In this document: positions 10,690 to 22,621 of the stretch, piece after piece | Layout of the letters: each line of letters starts with the position of its first letter | How positions within the stretch are numbered: the first letter of the stretch is position 1 | From: Cornus controversa | Lineage: Eukaryota; Streptophyta; Magnoliopsida; Cornales; Cornaceae | NCBI GenBank assembly: GCA_026545225.1 | Contig: CM048849.1 | Coordinates: 48,343,836 to 48,407,835, forward strand | DNA: 64,000 nt | Direction of reading: 5' to 3' | Notes under the pieces: model-generated | Database searches by the model: none | What the model saw: only the letters and a program-made list of their open reading frames with translations | What the model was told of the DNA's origin: nothing | Program-made: the position numbers and the translations under genes

Positions 10690-11803
10690 TTGAAAAAGGA
10701 TGAACGAGGACAAGGCAGCCATTGTGGACCTCATATGGCTATGAGTAATCCACATAATTAAGGGACCCCAGGTCTCTTTCTAGTGTGTTGCACAAAAAGC
10801 AATAATGCATGTGAAAAGCAGAATAAATACTAATTAATTTCAATATCAGAAATTATGAAAAAGAATTCATTATCTATAAGAGAGAGTAATGAAAAGAAAA
10901 TAAAAGGGTCTGTTGTTGGGTAATGCTTTTTGAGGTTGAAAATATTCTGATTTTATTATTCATAAGATGCATTATTTATCATGATAATGAAAACAAAAAA
11001 AAATATAAAAAAAAAAGATTATTTTCATCAGAGTCTTTTTATTTCTTTCATTCTGTGAACCATTTGAAACATTAGCACTGTGAGATGAATTTACAAGCTT
11101 GTGACAATTTCTTTTTCTTTTTTAAAAAAGGACTTGTTGATGTACAAAAAGAGGACAAAACAAAAGAACAACTCTGCTCATCAAGGAATTTGCAACTGGA
11201 AGGATGAAAGGAAAAAAATGAAGAAGGAAAAGCAGAGGCAACTTTTTCAAAGTCTGAAGAATGATATAGAAGGTTTTAACTAATAGAACATATGAAGAAT
11301 ATATTCATCAAAAAAATGAAGAATATATAAAATTACTTGGATTCCACTTTTGGTAGAAACAGTTATAAAATGATATGATAAATTATTTCTTATCATTTTG
11401 AGATGAATGAATTTGTGTGTGTATAATTTTTAAATGCTATTATTGATGGACAGAAACTTTTGTTAAAATTTCTGTTTGCATATGATTTTCTTGTAACATT
11501 CTTGGGAACTATGCTGGACTGTCTATACTAGTAGTTGATGATTTTTATTGCAGAGTCATCGTGAAACTCATGGACTTGTGTGAAAACCCAAAGTCATCCC
11601 AAAACTTTCCATGGAGTTATGTGAAGACCCAAAGTCGTCCCATAATTTTCCATGGAGTTATGTGAAGGCCCGAAGTCGTCCCAAAATTGTAACTAAAACT
11701 TTTGCTTTCCGTCATCTATATATATATATGTGTGTGTGTGTTTTTGAGTGTGGGGTGTGATATACATAAATTTACTAAAAGCATTTCAAAAGTTGCAGCA
11801 GAA
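10690..11803 (+). promoter_or_regulatory. duplicated 5' flank and putative promoter of AP3
   Basis: Collinear with the flanks of AP2, AP4 and AP5 (acattagcactgtgagatga near 11070, agaggcaactttttc near 11234, ctttccgtcatctatatata near 11706). A short TA plus TG microsatellite lies about 80 bp before the ATG, and a three-unit 52-bp repeat sits inside. Confidence 0.6.
11575..11695 (+). repeat. promoter minisatellite, three units of about 52 bp
   Basis: Three units containing gtgaa..cc.aagtc.tcccaaaa and ccatggagttatgtgaag. The equivalent place has two units before AP4 (34635-34725) and one before AP2 (about 2695-2740). AP5 keeps only a partial one. Confidence 0.8.
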
Positions 11804-14800
11804 ATGGGGTTGGTTTGGTTCCTCGCTTCTTTTTCCCTGCTTGCAACAGTATATTCATCTGCAGGGCATCAAGGCATGTGATGTAGGTATCTCATTTGGT
11901 TCCCTGTATTTTTTTTTTGCATCATTTCATATGTATAACATTTTCTGTTTTCTTTTCTTTCTGTTTTTTGAATGGTAAAGCAAACACATACACGCACTAT
12001 ATTTTTCCCTACTTGAGGGGAAAATTATTGAATATGTGTAGGGTATTAGAGTTATTATATTTAATAAGGGTAGAATAGTCTTTTACTTTATTTTGTTTGT
12101 AAGCCTATATATATTCTCTTTATTAGGTTTTCATGTTTGTAACTTTGCATTGAGATCATAATAGAAATCCTAGCCCCTTTTTGTTTTTTTTTCTCTTCTT
12201 CTCTCTCTTTACAATTCTCACATGGTATCAGAGTAATGATCCAAATGAGTCCTTTGATTGGTAAGCACATGGAAGAACTGTACATTCCATCTACGCTGAC
12301 CGCATCAATCTGATTTGGGGCGTTTTGGCATCGATCTGATTCTGGTATCGCTTCCGTTTAGCATCAAATTGTTCTGATTCGCACCGTTTATCTCTGGTAT
12401 TTGGCTTTTATCTCTCTTCGTACTTATTTTGGTTAATCGTACTGTTCCGATTCGCACCGTTCGTCTCTGGTATTTGACTTTCTCCTCTCTTCGACATGGC
12501 TGGTGAAAAAGATGACTCGCTTCAGTCTATTAGTGTTAGATTAGATGGAAAGAATTATTCGTATTGGAGTTATGTGATGAAAAATTTTCTTAAGGGCAAA
12601 AAGATGTGGGGTTATATTAGTGGAATTTCGGGTCAACCCAAGAATGAAACGGTTGAAAATTATGCAGATCTGTTAGATGTTTGGGAAGCAAATAATTCAA
12701 AAATTATCACTTGAATCAACAATTCTGTTGAACATTCGATAGGTACACAGTTGGCAAAGTATGAAACAACCAAGGAGGTTTGGGACCATTTGGCAAGACT
12801 GTACATACAGTTTAACTTCGCAAAACAATATCAGTTAGAATCTGATATTCGAGCTCTTGAACAGAAAAGTATGAGTGTTCAGGAGTTCTACTCTGCAATG
12901 ATAGATCTTTGGGACCAGTTGGCTCTCACGGAATCAACAGAGCTACGAGCATGTGCACCGTATATTGCTCGAAGGGAGGAACAACGACTAGTTCAGTTTT
13001 TGATGGCTCTTCGTGATGATTTTGAGGGACTTCGTGGGTCAATTCTACATCGTAGCCCACTTCCTTCTGTTGATTCAGTGGTCAGTGAATTGTTGGCTGA
13101 GGAGATACGTCTTAAGTCTTAGGCAGGAAAAGGAATTCTCCCAGCACCTAATCCATCTGTTTTAGCAGTTCCTTCTAGACTACCTTTCAACTATCAGAAC
13201 AAGACTCACGTGAAGGTTGGTTTTGATGAATGTAGTTTCTGTAAGCAGAAAGGCCATTGGAAGGCTCAATGTCCAAAACTTTTGAGTAAAGCTCAGCCAC
13301 AACAACAGCAGAAGCAACAGCCTCCTCCATGAAAATTGGGAAATCAATCACAGCAAGCTTATAGGCCTCCTCAACCTAATACTGCAGCAGTTGTACCACC
13401 ATCAGACTCATTTGGTTTTGGAGTTTCATCATCTTCTAATTCCACAGTTGTCACCCTCGCTGACCAATTTCAGAAGTTCCTTGCCACACAGCCACATGCT
13501 ATATCCACCTCTTCTCCAATAGGTCAGTTATCTTCTAGTTCTTCAGGTATGTCTTCTTCCATATGGGTCTTAGATTCTGGAGCTTCACATCATATGTCAC
13601 CTGATTCCTCATCTTTTGCTTCTTTATGTCCTACATCATCTGTGTCTGTCATGACTGCTGATGGCACTCCTATGCCTTTAGCAGGTGTTGGTTCTGTTGT
13701 CAAACCTAATTTATCTCTTTCTAGTGTTTATCACATTCCCAAACTCACGATGAATCTAGTTTCCGTTGGTCAGTTATGTGACTCTGGTTACTCAATATCT
13801 TTTTCTTCTTCTTCTTGTCGTGTGCAGGATCCGCAATCCCAGAAGCTGATTGGGATAGGCCGTAGGCAGGGGGGACTTTACATTTTGGATGAGCTAAAAG
13901 AACCAGTTGTTGCAGCTCCCAGTGTGGACTTGTCATCTTTTCATTTGAATTCTTCTTCTTCTAGTTTTTATTTATGGCATTCTCGCCTTGGTCATGTTTC
14001 GGCCTCTCGTTTAAGATATTTAGCATCTACAGGAGTATTAGAAAATTTGCAAACTCATAACATTTCTGATTGTAGTGGTTGTAAACTGGCAAAATTTTCT
14101 GCTTTACCTTTTAATCGAAGTATTTCTTCTTCTCTTGCACCATTTGACTTGGTCCATTTTGATGTGTGGGGACCTTCTCCCGTTGCCACAAAAAGGGGGG
14201 TCTCGATATTATGTTTCCTTTATTGATGATTGCACTCGTTATTGTTGGATTTATCTTATGAAATATCGTTCTGAATTTTTTAGTATTTATAATGCTTTTC
14301 GAGCCCTTGTTAAAACTCAACATTCTGCTGTTATTAAGTGTTTTAGATGTGATTTGGGTGGGGAGTACACTTCTAATAAATTCTGTGAATTACTTGCCTT
14401 AGATGGAACTGTTCATCAAACTTCTTGTACAGATACTTCTGAGCAAAATGGTGTTGCTGAGAGAAAACATAGGCACATTGTTGAAACTGCTCGTTCTCTC
14501 TTATTGTCTGCTTCAGTTCCTAGTGAATTTTGGGGAGAAGCAGTTCTTACTGTTGTCAACTTAATTAATAAGATTCCATCTTATCACATCTCAGGTTTAT
14601 CACCTTTTAAAAAGTTATATGGGCATGCTCCTGATTATTCTTCCTTGAAAGTTTTTGGTTGTACTTGTTTTGTTCTCCGTCCTCGTGTAGAGCGTAGCAA
14701 GTTATCTTCTCGCTCTGCCATTTGTGTTTTTCTTGGCTATGGTGAGGGTCAAAAGGGATATCGGTGTTTTGATCCAATTACCCAAAAACTCTATGTATCT

Positions 14801-17800
14801 CGTCATGTTTTGTTTCTTGAGCATATACCATTCTTTTCTATTCCTGCTAGTACTCATAACATGACCAAATCTGACCTCATCCATATTGATAATTTGTCTT
14901 CTCAAGTCCATATTAACTCACAAAATGTTTCTAGTCCTCGTGCTCCTATTACTCCTTTTCCTCATCATTTTTCTCGCAGGGTTCGCACTGATAGTTCTGC
15001 AGATACTGGTCATTTGCTCTCTGATACACCTGAAACTCCCTCTCTTCCTGTGGCCACCCAAGCAGTTCCTGAGACTGTGGATCCTCCTTCTCGTTATCCT
15101 CAACGTACTCGTAAGTCCACTCAACTACCAGACTTTGCTTATTCTTCTTATTCATATTCTTTTACTTCCTTTTTAGCTTCTATTCACTGTCTCTCTGAGC
15201 CTTTATCCTATAAAGAGACAGTTCTTGATCCTCTTTGGCAGCAGGCTATGGCTGAGGAACTCTCTGCTTTGCATAAGACAGATACTTGGGATTTGGTACC
15301 GCTACCTCCTGGTAGAAGTACGGTTGGTTCTCGTTGGGTTTATAAAATCAAAACCAAGTCTGATGGGTCAGTTGAGCGGTACAAAGCTAGATTGGTTGCC
15401 CAGGGATTTTCTCAACAGTATGGTATGGATTATGAGGAGACCTTTGCTCCTGTTGCAAAAATGATCACTGTTCGTACTCTTATTGCAGTTGCCTCTATTC
15501 GTCAGTGGCATATATCTCAGATGGATGTTAAAAATGCTTTCTTGAATGGCGATCTTCAAGAAGAAATTTACATGATTCCCCCTCCTGGTGTTTCTCATAA
15601 TCCTGGATATGTTTGCAGGCTCAAGAAAGCTTTATATGGTCTCAAACAGGCACCCCGGGCCTGGTTTGAGAAGTTCTCTACTGTGATTACCTCTCTTGGT
15701 TTTTGCCCAAGTCATCATGATTCAGCTCTCTTTATTAAGAGTACCTCTACAGGTCGTATTCTTCTTTCCTTGTATGTTGATGACATGATTATTACTGGTG
15801 ATGATGTTGATGGGATTGCAGTGTTGAAGTCAGAATTAGCTCGACAATTTGAAATGAAGGACTTGGGCTCTCTTCGCTATTTTCTAGGTATTGAAGTAGC
15901 ATTCTCTCCAAAAGGCTATCTTCTATCTCAGTCAAAGTACACAGCTGACATTCTTGAGCGTGCTCACCTCACTGATACTAAGACTGCTGATACTCCTCTT
16001 GAGCTTAATGTTCGATATTCTCCTTCTGATGGTACCCCTTTGCCAGATCCTACTTTATATCGTACTATTGTTGGTAGCCTGGTATATCTCACTATTACAC
16101 GTCCAGATATTGCATATGTTGTTCACATTGTTAGTCAGTTTGTTGCTTCACCAACTACAGTTCATTGGGCTGTTGTTCTTCGTATCCTTCGATATCTTCG
16201 AGGCACTCTCTTTCAGAGTCTTTTACTTCCATCGACCTCTTCTTTGGAACTGCGTGCATACTCAGATGCTGATTGGGCTGGTGATCCAATAGATCGTAAG
16301 TCTATCACTGGTTTTTGTATATTTTTGGGTGATTCTCTTATTTCTTGGAAGAGTAAGAAACAGACTGTCGTTTCTAGATCTTCCACAGAAGCTGAATATC
16401 GTGCTATGACATCTACTACCACTGAGATAGTTTGGTTACGTTGGTTGCTTGCAGACATGGGTGTTTCTCTTTCTCATCCCACTCCTATGCATTGTGACAA
16501 CAAGAGTGCTATTCAGATTGTTCACAACTCCGTTTTTCATGAGCAAACCAAGCATATTGAGATTGACTGTCATCTCACTCGACATCACCTTAAGCATGGC
16601 ACTATTACTTTGCCCTTTGTCACATCCTCCATGCAGCTTGCAGACTTGTTTACAAAGTCACATCCTATTCCGCATTTTCGTTTTTTGGTTGACAAACTCT
16701 CGATACTTTTAGCAGCCGCATCGTGAGTTTGAGAGGGGATATTAGAGTTATTATATTTAATAAGGGTAGAATAGTTTTTTACTTTATTTTGTTTGTAAGC
16801 CTATATATATTCTCTTTATTAGGTTTTCATGTTTGTAACTTTGCATTGAGATCATAATAGAAATCCTAGCCCCTTTTTGTTTTTTTTCTCTTCTTCTCTC
16901 TCTTTACAATTCTCACATAGGGGAGAAATCCCACCAATAGTAGCTCACTATTTATTATTATTTCTTAAAATGGTGAGAAATAGAAATCTTCTGTTGGTGG
17001 GATTTCTATGAATATGAAATCCTCGGGTAGCCAATAATTACTCTGCTTGAGAGGGAGAACTTATACCTTCTAGGCTAGAGCATATTAGTTATATAACATT
17101 TTCTTTTAGTTATATAACATTTTCTTTGTTCACATATAAGTTGTATTCCTCTGATTCCATGTATTGGGAATGGCAATATAAGTATTATATATTGTGCATA
17201 ATATCCATACCTCAACAGGGACATTATATAACTTTCTTCTATTTCTCTATTTTGGGCAGAAGCTGAGCAAGGACTCAACCATTCAGCTTTGCACTTGACC
17301 TTGTATCATGTGCATGGACATGGTTCAACTCTGACCTCCCAGTCTCCACCATCCTTTTCTGACTTACTCTCTCATGACCAAGCACGAGTTAAGAATCTGA
17401 ACTCTAGACTCACTAAGAATACAACAAGCAGTGTCATAAACTCCACCTCACACAAATCAGAACACCTTTTTGGACCAAAGTTCATCAGCACACCCTTGAA
17501 CCCTGGCCAGTCTATTGGTACGGGCAATTACTATGTCAATATTGGCCTTGGCACTCCACCCACTTATTATCCCGTGGTTATCGACACAGGCAGCTCCATC
17601 TCCTGGCTGCAATGCCAGCCCTGTGCCAGGTCCTGCCACAAACAGGTCGTTCCAGTTTTCGATCCCTCTGCATCCAGCACCAACAAAAGGTTACCGTGTA
17701 CAACACCCGAGTGCAATTCAGTCAAGGAAGCCACTTTAAATGACCCTGATTGCACTTCTTCTAACGAGTGTGTGTACACGGCTAGTTATGGGGACAATTC

Positions 17801-18572
17801 TTTCTCCAAGGGCTACTCGAGTCAGGATACACTGAGTCTAACCCAATCAGAAACACTACCTGGTTTTGTGTACGGCTGTGGGCAGAATAATACAGGGTAT
17901 TTCGGCCAGTCTGCTGGTCTTTTTGGCCTGGATCGTAACAGGCTCTCCATGGTCTCTCAACTGTCTGCCAAATATGGATTTGCCTTCTCCTACTGCCTCC
18001 CAACAGCGAGCAGAGGCAGTGGAGGCTTATTGTCCATAGGAAGTGATTCATTGATGGGATCACCCTACAAATTCACCCCAATGCTTACTAATTCCGGTGA
18101 CAACAGTTTGTACTTTTTGAGTTTGTCCGCAATTGCAGTGGCTGGCAAGACACTGGGAGTGGCAGAGGCGGAGTACAAGGTTCAAACAATTATAGATTCT
18201 GGGACGGTGATCACGCGCCTTCCTAAGTCAGTATATGCAGCTCTCCGGGATGAGTTCAACAAGATCATGTCCTCAAAGCACGAGACTGCACCAGCTTATG
18301 AATTTCTGGACGCATGTTACAAAGGGAGTTTGAAAGAGATGTCAGATGTGCCTGAGGTTCGGATGGTGTTTCAAGGAGAGGCCGACCTCACTCTTGCGCC
18401 TCAAAACGTTCTTGTAGATATTGCTGAGGAGGGCAGCACGTGCTTGGCCTTCACAGATAACTCAGACACTGATGGTATCGCCATTATTGGAAACATTCAG
18501 CAGCGGACATATAGTGTGGCTTATGATGTCTCCAATTCAAGAATTGGGTTTGCTGCTGGGGGCTGCACCTAG
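11804..18572 (+). CDS. AP3: nepenthesin-type aspartic protease, copia element in intron
   Basis: Secreted A1 aspartic endopeptidase of the AED1-like group. The coding join is 11804-11873 plus 17260-18572 (460 aa). Exon 1 gives the signal peptide (MGLVWFLASFSLLATVYSSA). Exon 2 continues E-AEQGLNHSALHL with the propeptide, then DTGSS (Asp about 132), the flap YGD motif, the nepenthesin Cys-rich insert and DSGT (Asp about 336), ending GFAAGGCT. The frame has no internal stop. The donor is GC (CAAG then GCATGT) and the acceptor tttgggcag; the phase matches all other copies. The intron is swollen to about 5.4 kb by a copia element at 12044-16917. Splicing across it is plausible but may be reduced, or transcription may stop in the LTR. 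The family is secreted; AED1 itself is an apoplastic protease linked to systemic acquired resistance, but the substrate here is unknown. Confidence 0.85.
12044..12222 (+). repeat. copia 5' LTR
   Basis: 179 bp, TATTAGAG...CTCACA. The PBS begins at 12223. Confidence 0.93.
12496..16726 (+). pseudogene. copia gag-pol polyprotein with three stops and one frameshift
   Basis: About 1410 codons. Order: gag (12496), CCHC zinc knuckle (CSFCKQKGHWKAQC near 13231), protease DSGASHH (near 13573), gag-pre-integrase LWHSRLGHVS (near 13975), integrase core (HFDVWGP; GGEY; QNGVAERKHR), RVT_2 reverse transcriptase with YVDD at 15773-15784, RNase H (SDADWAG; SSTEAEYRA; DNKSAIQ). In-frame stops lie at 12712-12714, 13120-13122 and 13330-13332. 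The frame shifts by one base in the A/G run near 14195. The three stops are of the kind produced by C-to-T or G-to-A transitions. The copy cannot make its own full polyprotein, although pol from 14200 on is open. Confidence 0.92.
16740..16917 (+). repeat. copia 3' LTR
   Basis: 178 bp, near-identical to the 5' LTR and preceded by the purine tract at 16731-16739. Confidence 0.93.
16923..17020. repeat. MITE-like inverted repeat in AP3 intron
   Basis: agaaatcccaccaa near 16925 is matched by its inverse ttggtgggatttct near 16996-17009. AP4 and AP5 lack this block at the equivalent place. The same caccaata..ctta.catttaatt-like text recurs inside the MITE at 60833-61043. The copia element inserted at its left edge. 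Confidence 0.6.
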
Positions 18573-18899
18573 TTATTAAAATGATAGTACCTTTATCTAA
18601 TATATAAATCAATATGGCATCTCATGAAATGGAGTCATGAGAACGCTCTGCAATAACCCTTTCTATATTTCTATATGATAGATGAAGATCCCATGACCCT
18701 GAATTGTTATTATTTGGGATCGTAAATCTTAAGTTTATGTATGATAAAAAGATATTAGAAGGGATCGTAAATATTAAAGATTTTGTGGCATATAATCTCA
18801 AACAATCAACATAGTTCATGGGCACAATGTGTTAGAGAATGCCTTATTAGAGGTTTAGAGAATACCTTATTAGAGGTTGATACATTTGGGAGATAAAAT

Positions 18900-20044
18900 G
18901 CCCTCAAAGATGCATCTGGAATCAGAGAAAGTTGTTGTAGCTAAGAGCTATAATTAAGCCTCTCTTCAAGATCAAATTAGTCATTGGAATTTCCACATCC
19001 TTTTGGCATGATAATTGGCTCACCAACAGCTCACTCTTTTCTAGATTCAGTGACCATAATATTACTGATTCTGGTATTCCAACCAATGTCTCCCTGAACT
19101 TCTTCATCATAAATGGGGCTTGGACATTTCCTCCATCCATTGTAACCATGATTCCAGAAATATCATCAGCCCCTTCACCAACTCTTGCACTTGGCTGTCA
19201 TGCCCTTCTGGTGTATTCACTTTGAAGCACACCATACCACTTATATCTCCACATTCAGAACCTGTTACTTGGGCTCACCTGGTATGGAATTCAATGTCCA
19301 TTCCAAAGCACAAGTTCACATTTTGGCTTGCTATTCTCAAGAGGTTACCAACTTTAGATAGAAGATTATTAGCCTACCTCAACACCCCAAACAAATGCCC
19401 ATTATTCCTATCATCTACTGAATCAGTGGACCATTTTTTTTCAAATGTTTTTTCTCAAACCCGGTTTGGGCATTTATACAAACACAATGTGAATTTTAAA
19501 GTGGTGCCGAGAATTGGGATAACCAAATCTCTTGGGGAGCCCATCTTTGGAAGGAAAAGAACTGTAGCAACTCCATTCGAAAATTGGTTATATCGGCATC
19601 CATTATCCACAGTTGGAATGAACGAAACAGAAGAGTGTTTCAGGGTAAAAGTCGACCTCAAAGCTCAATCAGTGATCAAATCTACATGTGCATCAGAGAG
19701 AGGCAATTTCCTCTTACCCAGAAGATTTGCCTAGCATCGAGTCGAGCTTGCAGAGCATGGCATCTACCTAACTCATTTCTCGGACCACCACCTCCGCCTC
19801 CAGATTGAATTCCATCATCCTCTTGGGGGACTGAAAGCATGAGGACTGATGTGGCAACATAGCCGTTACAAACGGTTATTTGAAGGGATCAAATGATCTT
19901 GGGACTATTTCAATATGGGCTAGCATAAGCCATTTGGACTTCTGTTCTTTGCTCTACTGGCATTGGGCCAATCTCATTTTATGGGCTTTTGTCAATTTAC
20001 ACTCATATCAATATACTTTGCTTACGTTTCGAAGAAAAAAAAAT
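18900..20044 (+). mobile_element. 5'-truncated L1 LINE, 3' end with poly-A
   Basis: Decayed frames match the end of plant L1 LINE ORF2: FWHDNWLTNSSLFSRF near 19005, then a zf-RVT-like domain (HLVWNSMSIPKHKFTFWLA, about 19277-19340) and VDHFF. The element ends in a GA/poly-A tail at 20031-20043. Frameshifts and stops are present. It lies in the AP3 3' flank. Confidence 0.72.
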
Positions 20045-20224
20045 CCAAAATAATATAATTAAATAAATTACACATAATTTCAAATTAAAGTTTAGAACTG
20101 TGCAATGACTTCTTAAAGATAGTTGAAGTCTCTCATAGGTGCATTCGGATTATTAAAATGGAAACATTATTTTCGGAATTTAACTAAGCTAGATAAAATA
20201 ATTCGTATGTTCATCATAGCCTCT

Positions 20225-20580
20225 GTTCAACATAAAATATAATTTTGAGAATTTAAATTAAATTTAAACATATGTCAATTATATAGCTGAGTATAGAAGC
20301 TAAAACCACTTCCAAATTGAAATTCCTAAAATTTCCATAACTTGGTTACCGAAAGTTTGTCAAAATTCTAGTTCCATTGTTGGAACCTCACCAAAATCAT
20401 ATGTTTTGGTCATTGAAAACTTCACCGATAGTTCACCGAATTCTAGACATTTTACCAGAAACTTCACGAGCCTTTGCTGGAATTTCTATGGAGTTGATCA
20501 CCTCACTTCCTGTATTTAAACTCGCGTCAACTTCTCAATATAGTGTAAGCACCATAGGCCTTTTTATAGGCTTCTTATTT
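20225..20580. repeat. duplicated 3' flank (AP3 copy)
   Basis: Homologous to 4640-5000 and 48640-48960 (cataacttggtta, gttccattgttgga, caccataggcctttttatag). It is interrupted at its end by the hAT element. Confidence 0.6.
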
Positions 20581-20760
20581 TAGGATAGAGCCGACTGGTG
20601 CCTTTGGCGACTTAGGTGGTCACCTAACGCCCAGTCAATAGAAGGTCTTCAATTATTTTTAATGTCTTAAGAAGACTTGCTAAAAAATTTATTTTATTTA
20701 AACTTTTTAAAAATTTTGTTTCATTATATTGTTAGGCCCTAACCAATAGTATAGATTTAA

Positions 20761-20878
20761 GAGTAAAATGCTCTAACAGCCCCCCAGGTTTTCGTTTATT
20801 ACCCACGGAGAATACTTGTGTCTTTGATTGAGGTCAACCTCCCCCAGGTTTGGTAAACTATGCCCTGACACCCCAAAT
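20761..20878 (+). repeat. MULE left terminal inverted repeat
   Basis: 118 bp, inverse of 27128-27250 with small indels in a C-run. Confidence 0.92.
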
Positions 20879-21719
20879 CAGATATAACCCCAGTTAAAAA
20901 CTAACGGTTCAAGTGTTTTTACAAATTTACCCTCTTATATTTAATGATATTGTAATTGAACTTGTTGACGTCATTGATGACGTAGACCCCTCCTATACGA
21001 AATGACCTAAATACCCTTGATATGATATCTCTGCAAACACATTCATTACGCTATCTCTCTCTCTTTCTCTGTATCTATCACTCAAACGTCACAATGTACA
21101 CCTAGACTCTTGATGATTCAGATCCATTCCAATACAGATTCATTCCACTAAAATCTTCGTTTTCGTCTCTTCATCCTTTCATCTCATAAACCCTTACAAC
21201 AAATCACCTTCGTTAGAAACCCTAACAACATCTCTTCGTCTCAGAAAGCCTTACAACAAACCACCTTTGTTAGAAACCCTAACCCCAAGCTATAGTTTTC
21301 ATGTTTGTTCGAAACCACCTATGTTTCTGATAACCCTAAGTCATTCCATTTCACCTACGTTCGAAACCCTAACAGTCATCGTCTAAATAGCTTCCGTACG
21401 ATCGTGAAGTTTTTGAATCATTGGGTTCAAAGTCCGATCTTGACGTTTCATAACAGCCATCGTCTAAAATCCTTTAAGACTGTGAAGATTCTGAAGTTGG
21501 TCGTCTCTAACATCACATCTCTGGGTTTGATCGTGAGTGTCTCTATCTTCACCTTCTTTACTTCTATGTGTATCATCTCTTCCCATGCATGTTATATTGG
21601 TTAATTGTTTCTTGCATGTCCCATGATTTTCAAGATAGAAAACGTGTTCTAACACTATTATTTTATTCGAAACTTGAAATTACAAAATTATCCTTCCATG
21701 TATGAATTTAGGGTTTGAC

Positions 21720-22500
21720 TGATGTTGGGGGTTTTTGTTGTTTTGAGTTCTTTTGTTAAATTGAAGTTAAAATCATGCAATTGAAGTTTTAAATTGAATA
21801 TTTCTGCTTCTGTGTGTTTAAAATGCTTCTGCATATTCGAGGTTGTTCAAATGGGTGAAATTAGGGTTTGTTTGATTTGTGAAAAATTGGGGGGTTTTGT
21901 CTATTTGAGTTACTTTTGTTAAATTAAAGTTAGAATCATGCAATTGAAGTTTTAAATTGAAGATTTCTGCTTCTGTGTGTTTAAAATGTTTCTGCGTATT
22001 CGAGGTTGTTCAAATGGGTGAAATTAGGGTTTGTTTGATTTGTGAAAATTTGGGGGTTTTTGTCTATTTGAGTTACTTTTGTTAAATTAAAGTTAGAATC
22101 ATGAAATTGAAGTTTCATGCTTCTGTACGTTGGAATTGGTTTTGTGTATTTGAAATTATTCAAATGGGTGAAAGTTAGGGTTTGTCTGAATAGTGAAAAA
22201 TTGGGATTTTTTGTCTATTTGAGTTACTTTTGTTAAATTAAAGTTAGAATCATGAAATTGAAGTTTTATGCTTCTGTGCTTTTGAGTTGCTTCTGTGTAT
22301 TTGAAATTATTCAAATGAGTGAAAGTTAGGGTTTGTCTGAATAGTGAAAAATTGGAATTTTTTTACTGTTTGAGTTACTTTTGTTAAATTAAAGTTAGAA
22401 TCATGAAATTGAAGTTTTATGCTTCTGTGCTTTTAAGTTGCTTCTGTGTATTTGAAATTATTCAAATGGGTGAAAGTTAGGGTTTGTTTGAATTGTTTGA
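21720..22500 (+). repeat. five tandem units of 151-163 bp in the MULE leader
   Basis: Units each contain gagttacttttgttaaatta, gaatcatg.aattgaagtttt and a ggtgaaa.ttagggtttgt motif. They are spaced at about 21752, 21914, 22077, 22229 and 22380. They lie between the left TIR and the transposase start, probably in a leader intron ending at tatttttcag (22600). Confidence 0.85.
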
Positions 22501-22621
22501 AATTATGCTACTATACTTTTGAGCTTATATGTTTTGAGTTTGTTCAATCCTGATGATGCATTTTTTTAATGTTGATATGTTACATGCATATATTTTTCAG
22601 TTTTGAATTGGAAGTGTGAAG

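Larger units (their letters stand above)
12044..16917 (+). mobile_element. Ty1-copia LTR retrotransposon in AP3 intron 1, TSD TAGGG
   Basis: Complete element of 4874 bp: 5' LTR, PBS (TGGTATCAGAGT, initiator Met-tRNA), gag-pol in copia order (integrase before reverse transcriptase), a purine tract (gagagggga) and 3' LTR. The 5-bp duplication TAGGG flanks it at 12039-12043 and 16918-16922. The LTRs differ by one substitution and one T-run length, so insertion is recent. The LTRs start TA instead of the usual TG. It lies sense to the gene. Confidence 0.95.

Noticed and set aside
14702..15598. Minus-strand open frames within the copia element
   Set aside because: Shadows of the pol frame without recognisable domains.
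17457..18063. Minus-strand frames opposite AP3 (also seen opposite AP2, AP4, AP5, AP6)
   Set aside because: Antisense shadows of the conserved protease exon; they recur because the exon recurs.
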